Shown here: one piece after another, positions 52,733 to 62,100 of the stretch
Numbering within the stretch: the stretch's first letter is position 1
How the letters are laid out: every line of letters begins with the position of its first letter
Source: Lysinibacillus xylanilyticus
GTDB lineage: Bacteria; Bacillota; Bacilli; Bacillales_A; Planococcaceae
DNA: 64,000 bases
Direction of reading: 5' to 3'
Assembly (NCBI RefSeq): GCF_001708185.1
Contig: NZ_MDDN01000014.1
Span: 1 to 64,000 of the forward strand
The notes under the pieces: generated by a model
The model's input: the letters and a program-made list of their open reading frames with translations, nothing else
Told to the model about the DNA's origin: nothing
Databases searched by the model: none
Translations under genes and position numbers: made by a program

Positions 52733-53877
52733 ATTGTGTCACCTTTTTTCGTATTAGATTTATAAATTTCTATTAATTTTCTTTTAGAGGTATCCCAGCT
52801 AAACGCTGGATAAATAGATTTTGCATTACTTCCTTTTACTATTAACTCTTCTTTACTAATAGATTTAATCATTTTGCTTAAGTTGTGCTCATCAAATTTC
52901 GTAATATATCCTATATCATATTTTTCAACAAATAAATTAATTGAAGTATTTTCAGCTACAATACAAGGTTTTCCTAAATACAATGCTTCATATAATTTAT
53001 TTGGGGAAGCGATTTGGTTATGCTGATAGCTTGGGTCATACACCATATAAATAACATCCATTTGGCTAGCTACAGATAAAATTTGTTCTAATTGTAGATA
53101 ACCTAAGTAATGAATATTATCATAAGTATCTGCATTCTCTACTATTTCCCCCTGTAATTCACCTTTACCAGCAAACCATAAAGAAACATTTTTTTGCTTT
53201 AATAATAATTCAATACCTCTATCTTTACTAAGTGCACCATAATAAAAAATATTTAACGTGTCACCATTTATTTTCACTTCATAGTCCACTGTTTGTTGAG
53301 GTGGATCAATACTATTGTTAATAATTACGGTTTTATTTTGAAACTCTTTTGGAATATTGACAAGTCGGTTTTCATCAGGGATTATTACAACTTTTGCATG
53401 ATTCATTATTCGTTCACTTAAACTTTTAATCATTGAACGAATAAACTTAGGAATAGGACTATGAAAAGTCTCAACAAAATCAGCAATATCATAAATAAAT
53501 TCAAATTTTAATTTTGGATTTAGTAGCTTAGCTATATAAACAGGTAATGCCAAATCAAAATCAATTGCATGCACAACCTTATATTGATGGCCATTTTTAA
53601 AAAGGAATAGTATTACTTTTATGATAAATAGAATTTTATTAAAAATTGTAATGATTCCTTTTCCATATGGTGTATTTCCACAATAAATGGAGTGGACAGT
53701 AATTCCTTCTAAACCAAAGCTCTTAGTTGCATTTTGAATAATCTCGGCATTTACTCCACGGTTCCAATTTAATATATCTACTTCATAGTCCGCTTCTTTT
53801 AAAGCACGGGCAGCACGTGGCAAACGATTCGCGATAAACGCACTATTTTGTGCGAGTAGGATTTTATTTTGTGTCAT
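52729..53877 (-). CDS. GT4-like glycosyltransferase
   Basis: 382 residues of the GT-B fold. N-terminal half: LLAQNSAFIANRLPRAARAL and KVVHAIDFDLALPVYIAKLL. C-terminal half: NIFYYGALSKDRGIELLL, LWFAGKGEL, NIHYLGYL and NKLYEALYLGKPCIVAE, with the Glu pair reduced to one clear Glu (YEAL), as in several GT4 relatives. It is a cytosolic enzyme of repeat-unit assembly. The acceptor and donor cannot be told. Confidence 0.85.
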   Translation of the reverse strand: MTQNKILLAQNSAFIANRLPRAARALKEADYEVDILNWNRGVNAEIIQNATKSFGLEGITVHSIYCGNTPYGKGIITIFNKILFIIKVILFLFKNGHQYKVVHAIDFDLALPVYIAKLLNPKLKFEFIYDIADFVETFHSPIPKFIRSMIKSLSERIMNHAKVVIIPDENRLVNIPKEFQNKTVIINNSIDPPQQTVDYEVKINGDTLNIFYYGALSKDRGIELLLKQKNVSLWFAGKGELQGEIVENADTYDNIHYLGYLQLEQILSVASQMDVIYMVYDPSYQHNQIASPNKLYEALYLGKPCIVAENTSINLFVEKYDIGYITKFDEHNLSKMIKSISKEELIVKGSNAKSIYPAFSWDTSKRKLIEIYKSNTKKGDTI

Positions 53878-53943
53878 TGTTATATCTCCAACATTTGATT
53901 AAAACACATGTGATTTATACATGCTTAATCACAAATTATTTCT

Positions 53944-54054
53944 TTAATGCAAAAATTTAACCATTAAAAATGTAACAGGCACTCCTAATGCAGCCGATAT
54001 TGCGTAAATACGCCGCTATAATAAACTACCGACAATTCTTGCTCCATTCTCCAA
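53944..54054 (-). pseudogene. possible remnant of a membrane protein gene (C-terminal end)
   Basis: In the 177-base gap between two glycosyltransferase genes one frame reads RIYAISAALGVPVTFLMVKF and then LH and stop, a plausible last membrane helix. It is interrupted by TAG at 54018-54016, and upstream of that reads NGARIVGSLL. It could be the last piece of a polymerase or flippase deleted from the operon. It is short, so chance is possible. Confidence 0.25.
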
Positions 54055-55284
54055 TTATTTCTCCTCCTTTGACTCTTTCAACACATAACGAATCTCTTGT
54101 GCTTTTTCTTTCCACGTATTGATCATCGCTTCTTCCTTAAGCAATTTTAAGTACTTCTTATCATCTTCTAATTGTAATGCTCGATCAATTTGCCCAATAA
54201 ATTGTTCACGGTTTTTAGCGATTAAAACTGATTTATATTTTCTACATTCTTTCATATTTGTCGTAACAATTGGTTTCCCCATTGCCATATATTCAAATAA
54301 TTTTACAGGTGATGTAGATTCTGTTACTTCATTGATTTTGAATGGTATTGTTGATACATCAAACCACTTAGAATAATCAGGTAAAATAGAGTAATCTATA
54401 GGACCTATAACTGTAATATTAGGTACTTTATCTAAATTACATTTAACTATACTTTTGTCATAATCCCAACCAATTAATAAAATTTCGTAATCTGGGCGCT
54501 CAACTGCTAATTTTAATACTAGCTCATAATCAAACCACGATGCGAAAGCACCGAAATATCCAATAATTGGTCTTTTTTTCTCTACTACATTTCTTATTTC
54601 TTTAGGAATCGCATTATTTTGATTTTTATTAAAATGATTAAAATCCACACCATTTGTTACTAATTTATAATTTTTACTTCTATGAGATTCAACATCTGCT
54701 AATAATTTATCTGCTGAAGCAATTGCTACACAATTAATGTCATCTTTTAATAATTTTTGGTGATTTTTAAAAACATATTCAGGTATTTCTCCAGTAATGT
54801 CTTTATGTAGTTCATCTATATATTCATATAAAATCACATCATTATTTTTTATTGCTTTCTCATATACTTCACCAATATCTCTCATATCAGTTGAATATAA
54901 ATGAATAATTTTTTTATTAGGTAAACCCAATAAAATATCCTGTTGGTTTGTCAAATAACAAGAATTTGCTATTTTTCTAAAACCATTCAAGTTATCTTTA
55001 ACAGGATTATTTGTACAATAGAAATAAAGATAATTTGAATTAGCTAAGTTTAATGCAATATGGTGTGGTCTTTGATACAGAGGTAAGTTCCACGGAACTG
55101 GAGAAAAATACACTATAATTTCTTTATCTGCATGTTCATTCAAAATAATTTCTAATTGTTTTTGATTTTCTTTTTTACTTAATTGTCTTTTTATTTTATA
55201 AACCGCTGTTCCAATGACCTTATTTATTAATCCTTTAAAACCATGGTATTTTATATACCTAGCAATTTTATGAGTTAATTGCAT
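54055..55284 (-). CDS. glycosyltransferase of the 'QRPHH' GT-B type
   Basis: 409 residues. The N-terminal part has VYFSPVPWNLPLYQRPHHIA followed by LYFYCTNNP; the C-terminal part has RPIIGYFGAFASWFDYELVL, ITVIGPIDYSILPDYSKWFD and PVKLFEYMAMGKPIVTT, a GT4-like donor-binding half with Glu in LFEYMAMGKP. The same architecture is found as the middle domain of the 1,453-residue protein encoded next to it (QRPQQF, PVKYFEYRALGLPVVTT), so the two are paralogues. It ends close to the next gene with a gap of 177 bases. Confidence 0.85.
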   Translation of the reverse strand: MQLTHKIARYIKYHGFKGLINKVIGTAVYKIKRQLSKKENQKQLEIILNEHADKEIIVYFSPVPWNLPLYQRPHHIALNLANSNYLYFYCTNNPVKDNLNGFRKIANSCYLTNQQDILLGLPNKKIIHLYSTDMRDIGEVYEKAIKNNDVILYEYIDELHKDITGEIPEYVFKNHQKLLKDDINCVAIASADKLLADVESHRSKNYKLVTNGVDFNHFNKNQNNAIPKEIRNVVEKKRPIIGYFGAFASWFDYELVLKLAVERPDYEILLIGWDYDKSIVKCNLDKVPNITVIGPIDYSILPDYSKWFDVSTIPFKINEVTESTSPVKLFEYMAMGKPIVTTNMKECRKYKSVLIAKNREQFIGQIDRALQLEDDKKYLKLLKEEAMINTWKEKAQEIRYVLKESKEEK

Positions 55285-55418
55285 AAGCTAGTTACCTCCA
55301 AATATTCCATGATGATACTTATATAAATTAAATATCCTCCTAATTTCTATAGAACTATTAGAAATCAGAAGGAGTACTTTTGCTGGTTTGTTCTTAAGTA
55401 ACATGAAAGCAATTATCC

Positions 55419-55546
55419 ATTACGCCTCAGCGTAATTGCGTCCAGATTCTTTCGAGCCCGCTCGAAAAAACTCCTCTTTAAATCTGTGACATCCGCCAAA
55501 AGCTTTATCTTTTCTTTATTCAGCGGGAGTTTACACACCCGCTGAA
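55419..55546. repeat. three-hairpin intergenic element
   Basis: Three perfect inverted repeats in 128 bases: ATTACGC/GCGTAAT (55419-55436), TTTCGAGC/GCTCGAAA (55450-55467) and TTCAGCGGG/CCCGCTGAA (55519-55546). The last could act as a weak terminator after the giant glycosyltransferase gene, but has no T run. The first two look like a mobile or regulatory repeat with unusual GC content for this AT-rich cluster. Nothing else is seen in the gap 55285-55560. Confidence 0.5.
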
Positions 55547-55560
55547 CCAACAAGATAAAA

Positions 55561-58500
55561 TCAAATGATTTCATCCATTTGGTATTTATAATTTTTCATA
55601 CTATCGGATATTTTATTAGAAGCTATTAAATAGTCCCCAGCATCAAAAATATCTTCACTAAAATGTAAAAATTGCAGTCGACCAAAACTATTTTTCTCTC
55701 TGTTATTAATGATTTTCTTCATAAATACCATAATATTATGACCTTCAAGTAAGTATGTTTTAATTCGGTCAAGAACACGTTCTAAATCTTTTTCATCATC
55801 AATATAAAAATGGATAATTTTATTCGACTTTAATTCAATCTCTGGGCTTTCTGCCTCGATAAAATCCTTAACAATAGTAGACCATTTCTCACTCCATTGG
55901 GTTTTTGAGAATGTTTTAGAAACCTGAATAGCATTTTCTTTAACAAATTGTAGCTTTTCTGGATTACTTAATAACTCTTCTATTGCCTTTTTCAGCGCAC
56001 TACTATTAGGTTCGATTAAAATACCATTAAAATCATTGATTACCAAGTCTGTTAATCCGCCAATTCTCGTTAATATTACGGCATTTCCAGAAGACATTGC
56101 CTCTAGGCATGATAAACTAGTTCCTTCACTATGCAAAGTAGGTACTAATGATATGTCAGCAATTTCGTATGCCTTATGCATTTCTGAAGGATCTAGAGAA
56201 TACCACTTAATCCTATCCTTCCATTTTCCAATCTTTTGTTCAACATGTTTTGTATCTTCTTCAAACCCTTTTCCAACAAAATGGAAGTCTACATAAGGGA
56301 ATTTTGTAAGAATCTCATCAATAATATCTAATACCATATATAATCCACGAGCTCCGTATAATCTTCTTGGATAAGAGATTACAACTCTGTCACTCTCTTT
56401 TTGGCTAGGCTTAAATATATTAGTATCAACATAGTTAGGTACATACTCCATAGTATTTCCTAATTCAAAATCAATAGTTTGGAACCAATTAGCTGTATTA
56501 GTATCTACAGACACCATCTTATCAACCAAGGATGCCGATTCAATGATTTTTCTATTTTGTTCCCAAAAAGTCAAAGCTGATAGCCCGCTATTTTGTGGTG
56601 AGTCCCATGCGATACCATGACTAATACCTATACTTGGGCTTGCTACATTTGGCCATGATTCAAAGAAAGCAGAATATACGTTTAATAACGATACAGCATT
56701 TTCTTCATCATAAAATACCTTATTATAATTTCTTACATTTTCAACTGATAACTCTGTTATTTTTTCTGTTCCACGCGCCAAGGATCTAACTTCTATATTT
56801 TTGAATTTTCGTGTCCATGGGAAAGTTCCATATTGATAAATAATTAATCTTCTATTTAATGAGTTCACAACTTCATTTAAATCTATTAAATATCTTTCAG
56901 CTCCACCTGAATAGAAGTTTTCTCCATCCAAACCTAAGAAAGTGCCTGTCATAACTGATACATGATCATCAATAAAATAATTAGCATATGCTTTTAAATT
57001 GCTTATATTCTTTAGCATTTTTTGCTCTACAATTTCAATACGATTTTTCCACTGATGTTGGATTGCAAACTCTTCTGAAGTCTGCTTTAACTGTTCTTTG
57101 TCAAGCAATAAAGCATCTTTAATGCTGCTTTCAAATTCCTCTAAGCTATTTGCAATATATACACCATAATCATTAGAGAATTTTTTCATTTCATGTATTC
57201 CCGTAGTAACTACTGGTAAACCTAAAGCTCTATATTCAAAGTATTTTACTGGAGATACACAATCCGTTAAGTCATTAATTTTAAAAGGAACAATACCAAC
57301 ATCAAAAGCAGACGCATAGTTCACTAATTTAATGTAATCAACTTTGCCTACTAATCGAATATTTTCAAGCTTTTTAAACTTAATACCAGCCCCAATATGT
57401 CCAATTATTACAAATAACCATTCTTTATTTCTTTCTGCTAATTGATTAATTAAATCTACTTCAAACCACTCTTCTATTGCACCAAAATAACCTACTACTT
57501 TTCTATTCTTTATACCTTGTAAAAGCGTGCCTTGCTTCTCGGTATCTTTTTCTTGAATAAAGTCTGCTAAGTTACTAGCATTAGGTAAAACTATTGCATC
57601 TGTTCTTTTGCTAACATATTTATGTAATTTGTCAGCTGAATAAGTTACAATATCTGCGTGTTCAAGGGTTTGATAATGTGCCTCTATTGTTTTTTCATCT
57701 GTATCAGCAAAGAATTCCAACTGATCTAATAAATCATACCAAAGCAATTTTTGTGGTAAAAGATCAATGAATGCTTTTTGGCCTTGCCAAGTACATAAAA
57801 CAATACAATACTTATTTCTAACAACAGACAATAATGCAGCATCATTATTTACAATAAATAAATTATTCTCATATTCCTTTATAGAAAATTCACCATTGAA
57901 TGGTGCACAGAAGAAACATAGATATCCTTTTTTAGCAAATTCTCTTAAAAATTGCTGAGGTCGTTGCATCGGTTCCCAATGTACTGCCGTTGGATAAATA
58001 ACTATTCCTTTAAATTTTCTATTTTTTAATATTCCTTTAATTTGTTTCGCGTACTCATCATTCGACTGATTTAAATAGTCTCTATAGTAAGCATACTGCT
58101 GCTCATACATAGAACCAAACCCGGAAACTACTTCTGCAGCGGGGGTTGTGGGCGATGTTATTAGATGTTTATTCTTTTGTTCAATCATCGTTATTAATTG
58201 ATCTAATGGATGCTCGATTTTGTTTGTTGAAACATAATTTTCTCTAGATAGTTTCTTGTAAAACCATTTTATAAATTCTTTTTTCTCTTTAGTACTACCT
58301 TTTACTAAATGAAAATTTGTACGCTTTAGTAAATTTACTAATTTAAAATATTTTGATCCGTGTAACTCATATATTTTCTGTGATAAATTATTAAATAGTT
58401 GTTCATTTAACTGTATCTGTTCATTTAGTTGAAATATTTGATGATCTTTTAAACTTAAATTTTCATAAATCCCTTTAATTTCTTCTTCACTAGGATAATT

Positions 58501-59922
58501 TAATAATTTCTTTACTTCCTCTATAGAACTACTTTCTATCTTATCTAATAATTTATTATGTGTATCCATTAATAAATTTAATTTATTTTCTAATTCTTGC
58601 TTGTTTGAAGAAGAGTCATGTAGACTTTGTCTAGTCATTGCTAATTCAATAGACTGCGTTTGCTTTTCTTCTCTAACTCTACTTAACTCAGCAAGTAAAG
58701 ACATTACTACTTTATCTTCTTTATTTACATTAAATAAATCTAAGAAGTATACAATATTTTGTGGTAATAAAATATTTTGGTCTAACAAATTGGTGCATAT
58801 GTTTATGAAGTAATTAGACCATTTATTTTCTGATACTTCATTATTAATATTTTCATTACCTAAATAAGCATATTCTCTTTTTAATAATTGTGTACTTCTG
58901 TTTTCTAATGCCCACTGCTGTAAAAAATACTTGCCTGCACTTTTATCTAAAGCAACAATCTCTTGAAGAATGTTTTCATATGTAGCTGTATTAATGTTTC
59001 TTCCAGAGAAATTTGAATTAGCAAGATGCTCTACATTCCCTTGTGAAACAAAGCCTTTGATGCCATCATATCCTAGTAATAGAATAGGTCTATTTTGTGC
59101 CATTGATTCTAATACAACTCGCCCCATACCACAAACAAAGTAAGATTTTTCAATATAATCATTTACTTTCTCGCTATACCCAGCCATGCTTATATTAGTA
59201 TCATTTTTGATAAACTCTTGTATATCTTCGTAAGATTCTCCATCCCCAACAATAATTAAAGATTTATTTTTGCCATTCTCAGTATTTATATATTCTCTAT
59301 AAAACTTTATAAATTCATAAATCCCTTGAACTTTATCTTTATCCAATCTAGAAATCAAAGATATATTATTACTTTCATTATGGTGAGCATTTAATGTGTC
59401 ACTTATTTCAATTACATTAGGTAAGATAGTTATCTTTAAGTTTTTATTAGCATGTTTCATTAATTGCTTAGTTTCTTCTGAAACAGAATAAATCTTGTTT
59501 GCAGATGGCAGTACTATATCAAACATGAAATTTCTATATATTTCTCCGTACCCCAAACTAAAATTTAATGGTCCATGTGCTGTATACGAATAAGGTATAT
59601 TTAAATCATTTGCAATAGCAGCAGTTACAATAGCTGTTACATAAGGATGTATTTGAATATAGTTAATCTCATTTTTAATTATAAATTCTTTCAAGATATT
59701 ATAATGATTTAATAAATCATTACCAATCGTACTAGAGAAGTTTTCTATTAGGAGACTTTTAGTTATATATTCATCAATTAAATTTGTACTTGAACTACTT
59801 GAAGTTGCTAAAAATATTTCACTACCTATTTCCTTTAAAACTTTACAATGTGATAATATATGAGTTTCAAGCCCCCCCAATGAAAAATTCTCTGTCACAA
59901 TTAATATATTTTTCTTGGTCAT
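55561..59922 (-). CDS. giant multi-domain glycosyltransferase (three GT-B domains)
   Basis: 1,453 residues. Domain 1 (~1-360) starts ILIVTENFSLGGLETHILSH and has PYSYTAHGPLNFS, SLISRLDKDKVQGIYEFIKF and a degenerate RVVLESMAQNRPILLLG. A coiled-coil segment (~405-530, rich in Glu, Gln, Lys, with LSQKIYELHGSKYFKL) follows. Domain 2 (~630-985) is the QRPQQF type, with VGYFGAIEEWFEVDL and PVKYFEYRALGLPVVTT. Domain 3 (~1000-1385) has ENFYSGGAERYLIDL, VVISYPRRLYGARGLYMVLD and SEGTSLSCLEAMSSGNAVIL with intact EX7E. A short tail ends it. It probably adds several sugars in sequence in the cytoplasm, before export by the ABC transporter encoded upstream. It begins 50 bases after the ATPase gene. No frameshift breaks the frame. 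Confidence 0.85.
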   Translation of the reverse strand: MTKKNILIVTENFSLGGLETHILSHCKVLKEIGSEIFLATSSSSSTNLIDEYITKSLLIENFSSTIGNDLLNHYNILKEFIIKNEINYIQIHPYVTAIVTAAIANDLNIPYSYTAHGPLNFSLGYGEIYRNFMFDIVLPSANKIYSVSEETKQLMKHANKNLKITILPNVIEISDTLNAHHNESNNISLISRLDKDKVQGIYEFIKFYREYINTENGKNKSLIIVGDGESYEDIQEFIKNDTNISMAGYSEKVNDYIEKSYFVCGMGRVVLESMAQNRPILLLGYDGIKGFVSQGNVEHLANSNFSGRNINTATYENILQEIVALDKSAGKYFLQQWALENRSTQLLKREYAYLGNENINNEVSENKWSNYFINICTNLLDQNILLPQNIVYFLDLFNVNKEDKVVMSLLAELSRVREEKQTQSIELAMTRQSLHDSSSNKQELENKLNLLMDTHNKLLDKIESSSIEEVKKLLNYPSEEEIKGIYENLSLKDHQIFQLNEQIQLNEQLFNNLSQKIYELHGSKYFKLVNLLKRTNFHLVKGSTKEKKEFIKWFYKKLSRENYVSTNKIEHPLDQLITMIEQKNKHLITSPTTPAAEVVSGFGSMYEQQYAYYRDYLNQSNDEYAKQIKGILKNRKFKGIVIYPTAVHWEPMQRPQQFLREFAKKGYLCFFCAPFNGEFSIKEYENNLFIVNNDAALLSVVRNKYCIVLCTWQGQKAFIDLLPQKLLWYDLLDQLEFFADTDEKTIEAHYQTLEHADIVTYSADKLHKYVSKRTDAIVLPNASNLADFIQEKDTEKQGTLLQGIKNRKVVGYFGAIEEWFEVDLINQLAERNKEWLFVIIGHIGAGIKFKKLENIRLVGKVDYIKLVNYASAFDVGIVPFKINDLTDCVSPVKYFEYRALGLPVVTTGIHEMKKFSNDYGVYIANSLEEFESSIKDALLLDKEQLKQTSEEFAIQHQWKNRIEIVEQKMLKNISNLKAYANYFIDDHVSVMTGTFLGLDGENFYSGGAERYLIDLNEVVNSLNRRLIIYQYGTFPWTRKFKNIEVRSLARGTEKITELSVENVRNYNKVFYDEENAVSLLNVYSAFFESWPNVASPSIGISHGIAWDSPQNSGLSALTFWEQNRKIIESASLVDKMVSVDTNTANWFQTIDFELGNTMEYVPNYVDTNIFKPSQKESDRVVISYPRRLYGARGLYMVLDIIDEILTKFPYVDFHFVGKGFEEDTKHVEQKIGKWKDRIKWYSLDPSEMHKAYEIADISLVPTLHSEGTSLSCLEAMSSGNAVILTRIGGLTDLVINDFNGILIEPNSSALKKAIEELLSNPEKLQFVKENAIQVSKTFSKTQWSEKWSTIVKDFIEAESPEIELKSNKIIHFYIDDEKDLERVLDRIKTYLLEGHNIMVFMKKIINNREKNSFGRLQFLHFSEDIFDAGDYLIASNKISDSMKNYKYQMDEII

Positions 59923-59971
59923 TTTGCTTACACACTTCCTATAATTTGTTTAATGTTAAACTTAATTACAG

Positions 59972-61252
59972 CTATACTTCTTTTATTGTTATGCTACTAT
60001 TTAAATTCGCAATCCCAGTTCCGCTAATTGGAAGTTCTTCCACTTTAAACAACAAGAAATCAGATAATTTATCGAAGTAGATCATATCATTTTTCCCATC
60101 CTCTTTAGCTATTGCTACAGATATATGGTATGTTCCAGATGTTAAACGTACCTTTTGATCAAATGAAATTGTATATTGTTTGTTTTTCTTAAAATCTATT
60201 TTTAATTTATGATATGACGTACTAGTGCCATAAACTTCTATACCTTGTGTAGTTTTAATTCTCAGACCAATTAATACATCTTGCACATTTATTGAAGAAT
60301 GAACAGTTAAAACAATTTTACTTGGTTTACCTGTATTAAACACATATGCCTCTTCATCTACTTCATTTAACATCTTTACATTTTCAATAAATACATCTCT
60401 TTCAATTTTAGCAATATGCTCCTCTGTTGTATCCCCACCTTCACTAACTATATTTTTTTCAGCTTTTTCAACAGCATTTAAAGCTTGATAGTGTGCATTT
60501 TCTTGAGAATACAGAAGCATGTGGTATTTATCGATAATTTCCTTAGGCTCTCCCTCAGCTATCAAATTAGAGTTATCTAATAGATATGCATAATCACATA
60601 ATTGTTCAACGACCCTCATAGAATGAGAAACAAAGAGAATAGTACAACCTTTTTCCTTTAAATTTTCTAAATAGTTATAGCATTTTCTTTGGAATTTCTC
60701 ATCGCCAACTGACAATGCCTCATCAATTATCATGATATCTGGATCAACAAAGGCAGCTACTGAAAATGCTAGCCTTACAAACATACCACTTGAATATGTT
60801 TTAACAGGGCGATCTATAAATTCTCCAATTTCTGAAAACTCAAGTATAGAATCAAATTTTTCATCGATTTCTTTTCTACTTAATCCTAAAATAGCACCAT
60901 TTAAATATACATTCTCGCGCCCTGTAAATTCTGGGTTAAATCCTGCCCCAAGCTCTAAAAGGGCAGAAATTCGCCCATTTATATTTACGTTTCCTAATGT
61001 AGGGTTTAGAGTACCAGTGATTATTTGTAACAGTGTACTTTTTCCAGATCCATTTCTTCCTACTATACCTACTGTCGTACCTTTTGGAATTTCTAAACTA
61101 ATATTGTTTAGTGCCTTAAAATTACTTACTTTCTTTTCATAAAACTTCGGTGCTAAGTTAATTAAAATTTTATGAATAGGCTTTTGGTATATTTTATATT
61201 CTTTAGTGACATTTTCAACCTTTATCACGATATCTTTATTATTAAATGACAT
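59972..61252 (-). CDS. polysaccharide ABC exporter ATPase with C-terminal substrate-binding domain (Wzt/TagH-like)
   Basis: 426 residues. ATPase domain (~1-250) with Walker A GIVGRNGSGKSTLLQ, signature KTYSSGMFVRLAFS and Walker B DIMIIDEALSVGDEKF, plus the switch His in LFVSHSMR. The C-terminal ~150 residues (after ~270) form a separate beta-rich domain (KIVLTVHSSINVQDVLIGLR, YTISFDQKVRLTSGTYHISV), as in Wzt proteins that recognise the finished, end-capped glycan. I take ATG 61252 with GAGGG upstream; a TTG at 61258 is in frame. It overlaps the permease gene by 11 bases. Confidence 0.92.
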   Translation of the reverse strand: MSFNNKDIVIKVENVTKEYKIYQKPIHKILINLAPKFYEKKVSNFKALNNISLEIPKGTTVGIVGRNGSGKSTLLQIITGTLNPTLGNVNINGRISALLELGAGFNPEFTGRENVYLNGAILGLSRKEIDEKFDSILEFSEIGEFIDRPVKTYSSGMFVRLAFSVAAFVDPDIMIIDEALSVGDEKFQRKCYNYLENLKEKGCTILFVSHSMRVVEQLCDYAYLLDNSNLIAEGEPKEIIDKYHMLLYSQENAHYQALNAVEKAEKNIVSEGGDTTEEHIAKIERDVFIENVKMLNEVDEEAYVFNTGKPSKIVLTVHSSINVQDVLIGLRIKTTQGIEVYGTSTSYHKLKIDFKKNKQYTISFDQKVRLTSGTYHISVAIAKEDGKNDMIYFDKLSDFLLFKVEELPISGTGIANLNSSITIKEV

Positions 61253-62036
61253 CTGCAAACCCTCGCTTTAGCTTACGGAATAACCAAATACTTAATAGCA
61301 TAAAAATGTATCCAGATAATGTGAATACTAAAAATGAACCCCAATTAGGAAATTTACCAGCAAATACAGCATCCCTATAACCTTCTATCACATAAGTTAA
61401 TGGATTTAAATTCATTATTGGATGCATAAACTCTGGAACAAGCGAAATAGGGTAAAAAATAGGTGTCACATAAAACAGAATATTTAATAGTACTCCTACT
61501 GTATAAGCCAAATCACGAATATATACACCAATAGATGCAACAATGTAAGCAAAACCTAAAGAGAATAAGCTTATTGGAAGTAAATAAATTAACGATATAA
61601 ATAACCACATAAAGTTCCAGTCTGGAATAAAAATCGCAATCCCTACTGCTAATACCACTATATTAAAAAATGCATTGATTAACGAAGATAATAATGTAGT
61701 TAGTGGAAGAATATCTAATGGAAAAATCACTTTTTTTACATAATTCACATTAGAGAGAATAATTGTAGTTGATTTACTAACTGTTTCATTGAAAATATTA
61801 TAAATTATTAGCCCTGAGAAAATAATCATCGCAAATTCAAATTTGTTATCACTTTGCTCAATTCCCCATCTAGCATTAAAGACTACAGAGAATATAAAAG
61901 TATATACCGCTAACATTATTAACGGCGTAATGAAAGACCAAATTCCTCCAAGGAATGATCCCTTATATTTAAGTTCTAAATCTCTCTTTGTTAACTGCTT
62001 AATTAAGTTTCGGTGTTCTCTAATTAAGTTCAACAA
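61242..62036 (-). CDS. polysaccharide ABC exporter permease (Wzm/TagG-like)
   Basis: 264 residues with six membrane segments, the ABC-2 type. The N-terminus RDLELKYKGSFLGGIWSFIT and the C-terminal NPLTYVIEGYRDAVF are typical of Wzm/TagG permeases. Together with the overlapping ATPase gene it forms an exporter for undecaprenyl-linked polysaccharide, so this cluster uses the ABC-transporter route of export, unlike the flippase found in the csaB operon. It lies 64 bases after the dehydratase gene. Confidence 0.92.
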   Translation of the reverse strand: MLNLIREHRNLIKQLTKRDLELKYKGSFLGGIWSFITPLIMLAVYTFIFSVVFNARWGIEQSDNKFEFAMIIFSGLIIYNIFNETVSKSTTIILSNVNYVKKVIFPLDILPLTTLLSSLINAFFNIVVLAVGIAIFIPDWNFMWLFISLIYLLPISLFSLGFAYIVASIGVYIRDLAYTVGVLLNILFYVTPIFYPISLVPEFMHPIMNLNPLTYVIEGYRDAVFAGKFPNWGSFLVFTLSGYIFMLLSIWLFRKLKRGFADVI

Positions 62037-62100
62037 TATATACTCTCCCTTTCATTACAATCAAAAATAATAGCTTTCGAATGTTTGTATGGGAGATTTC

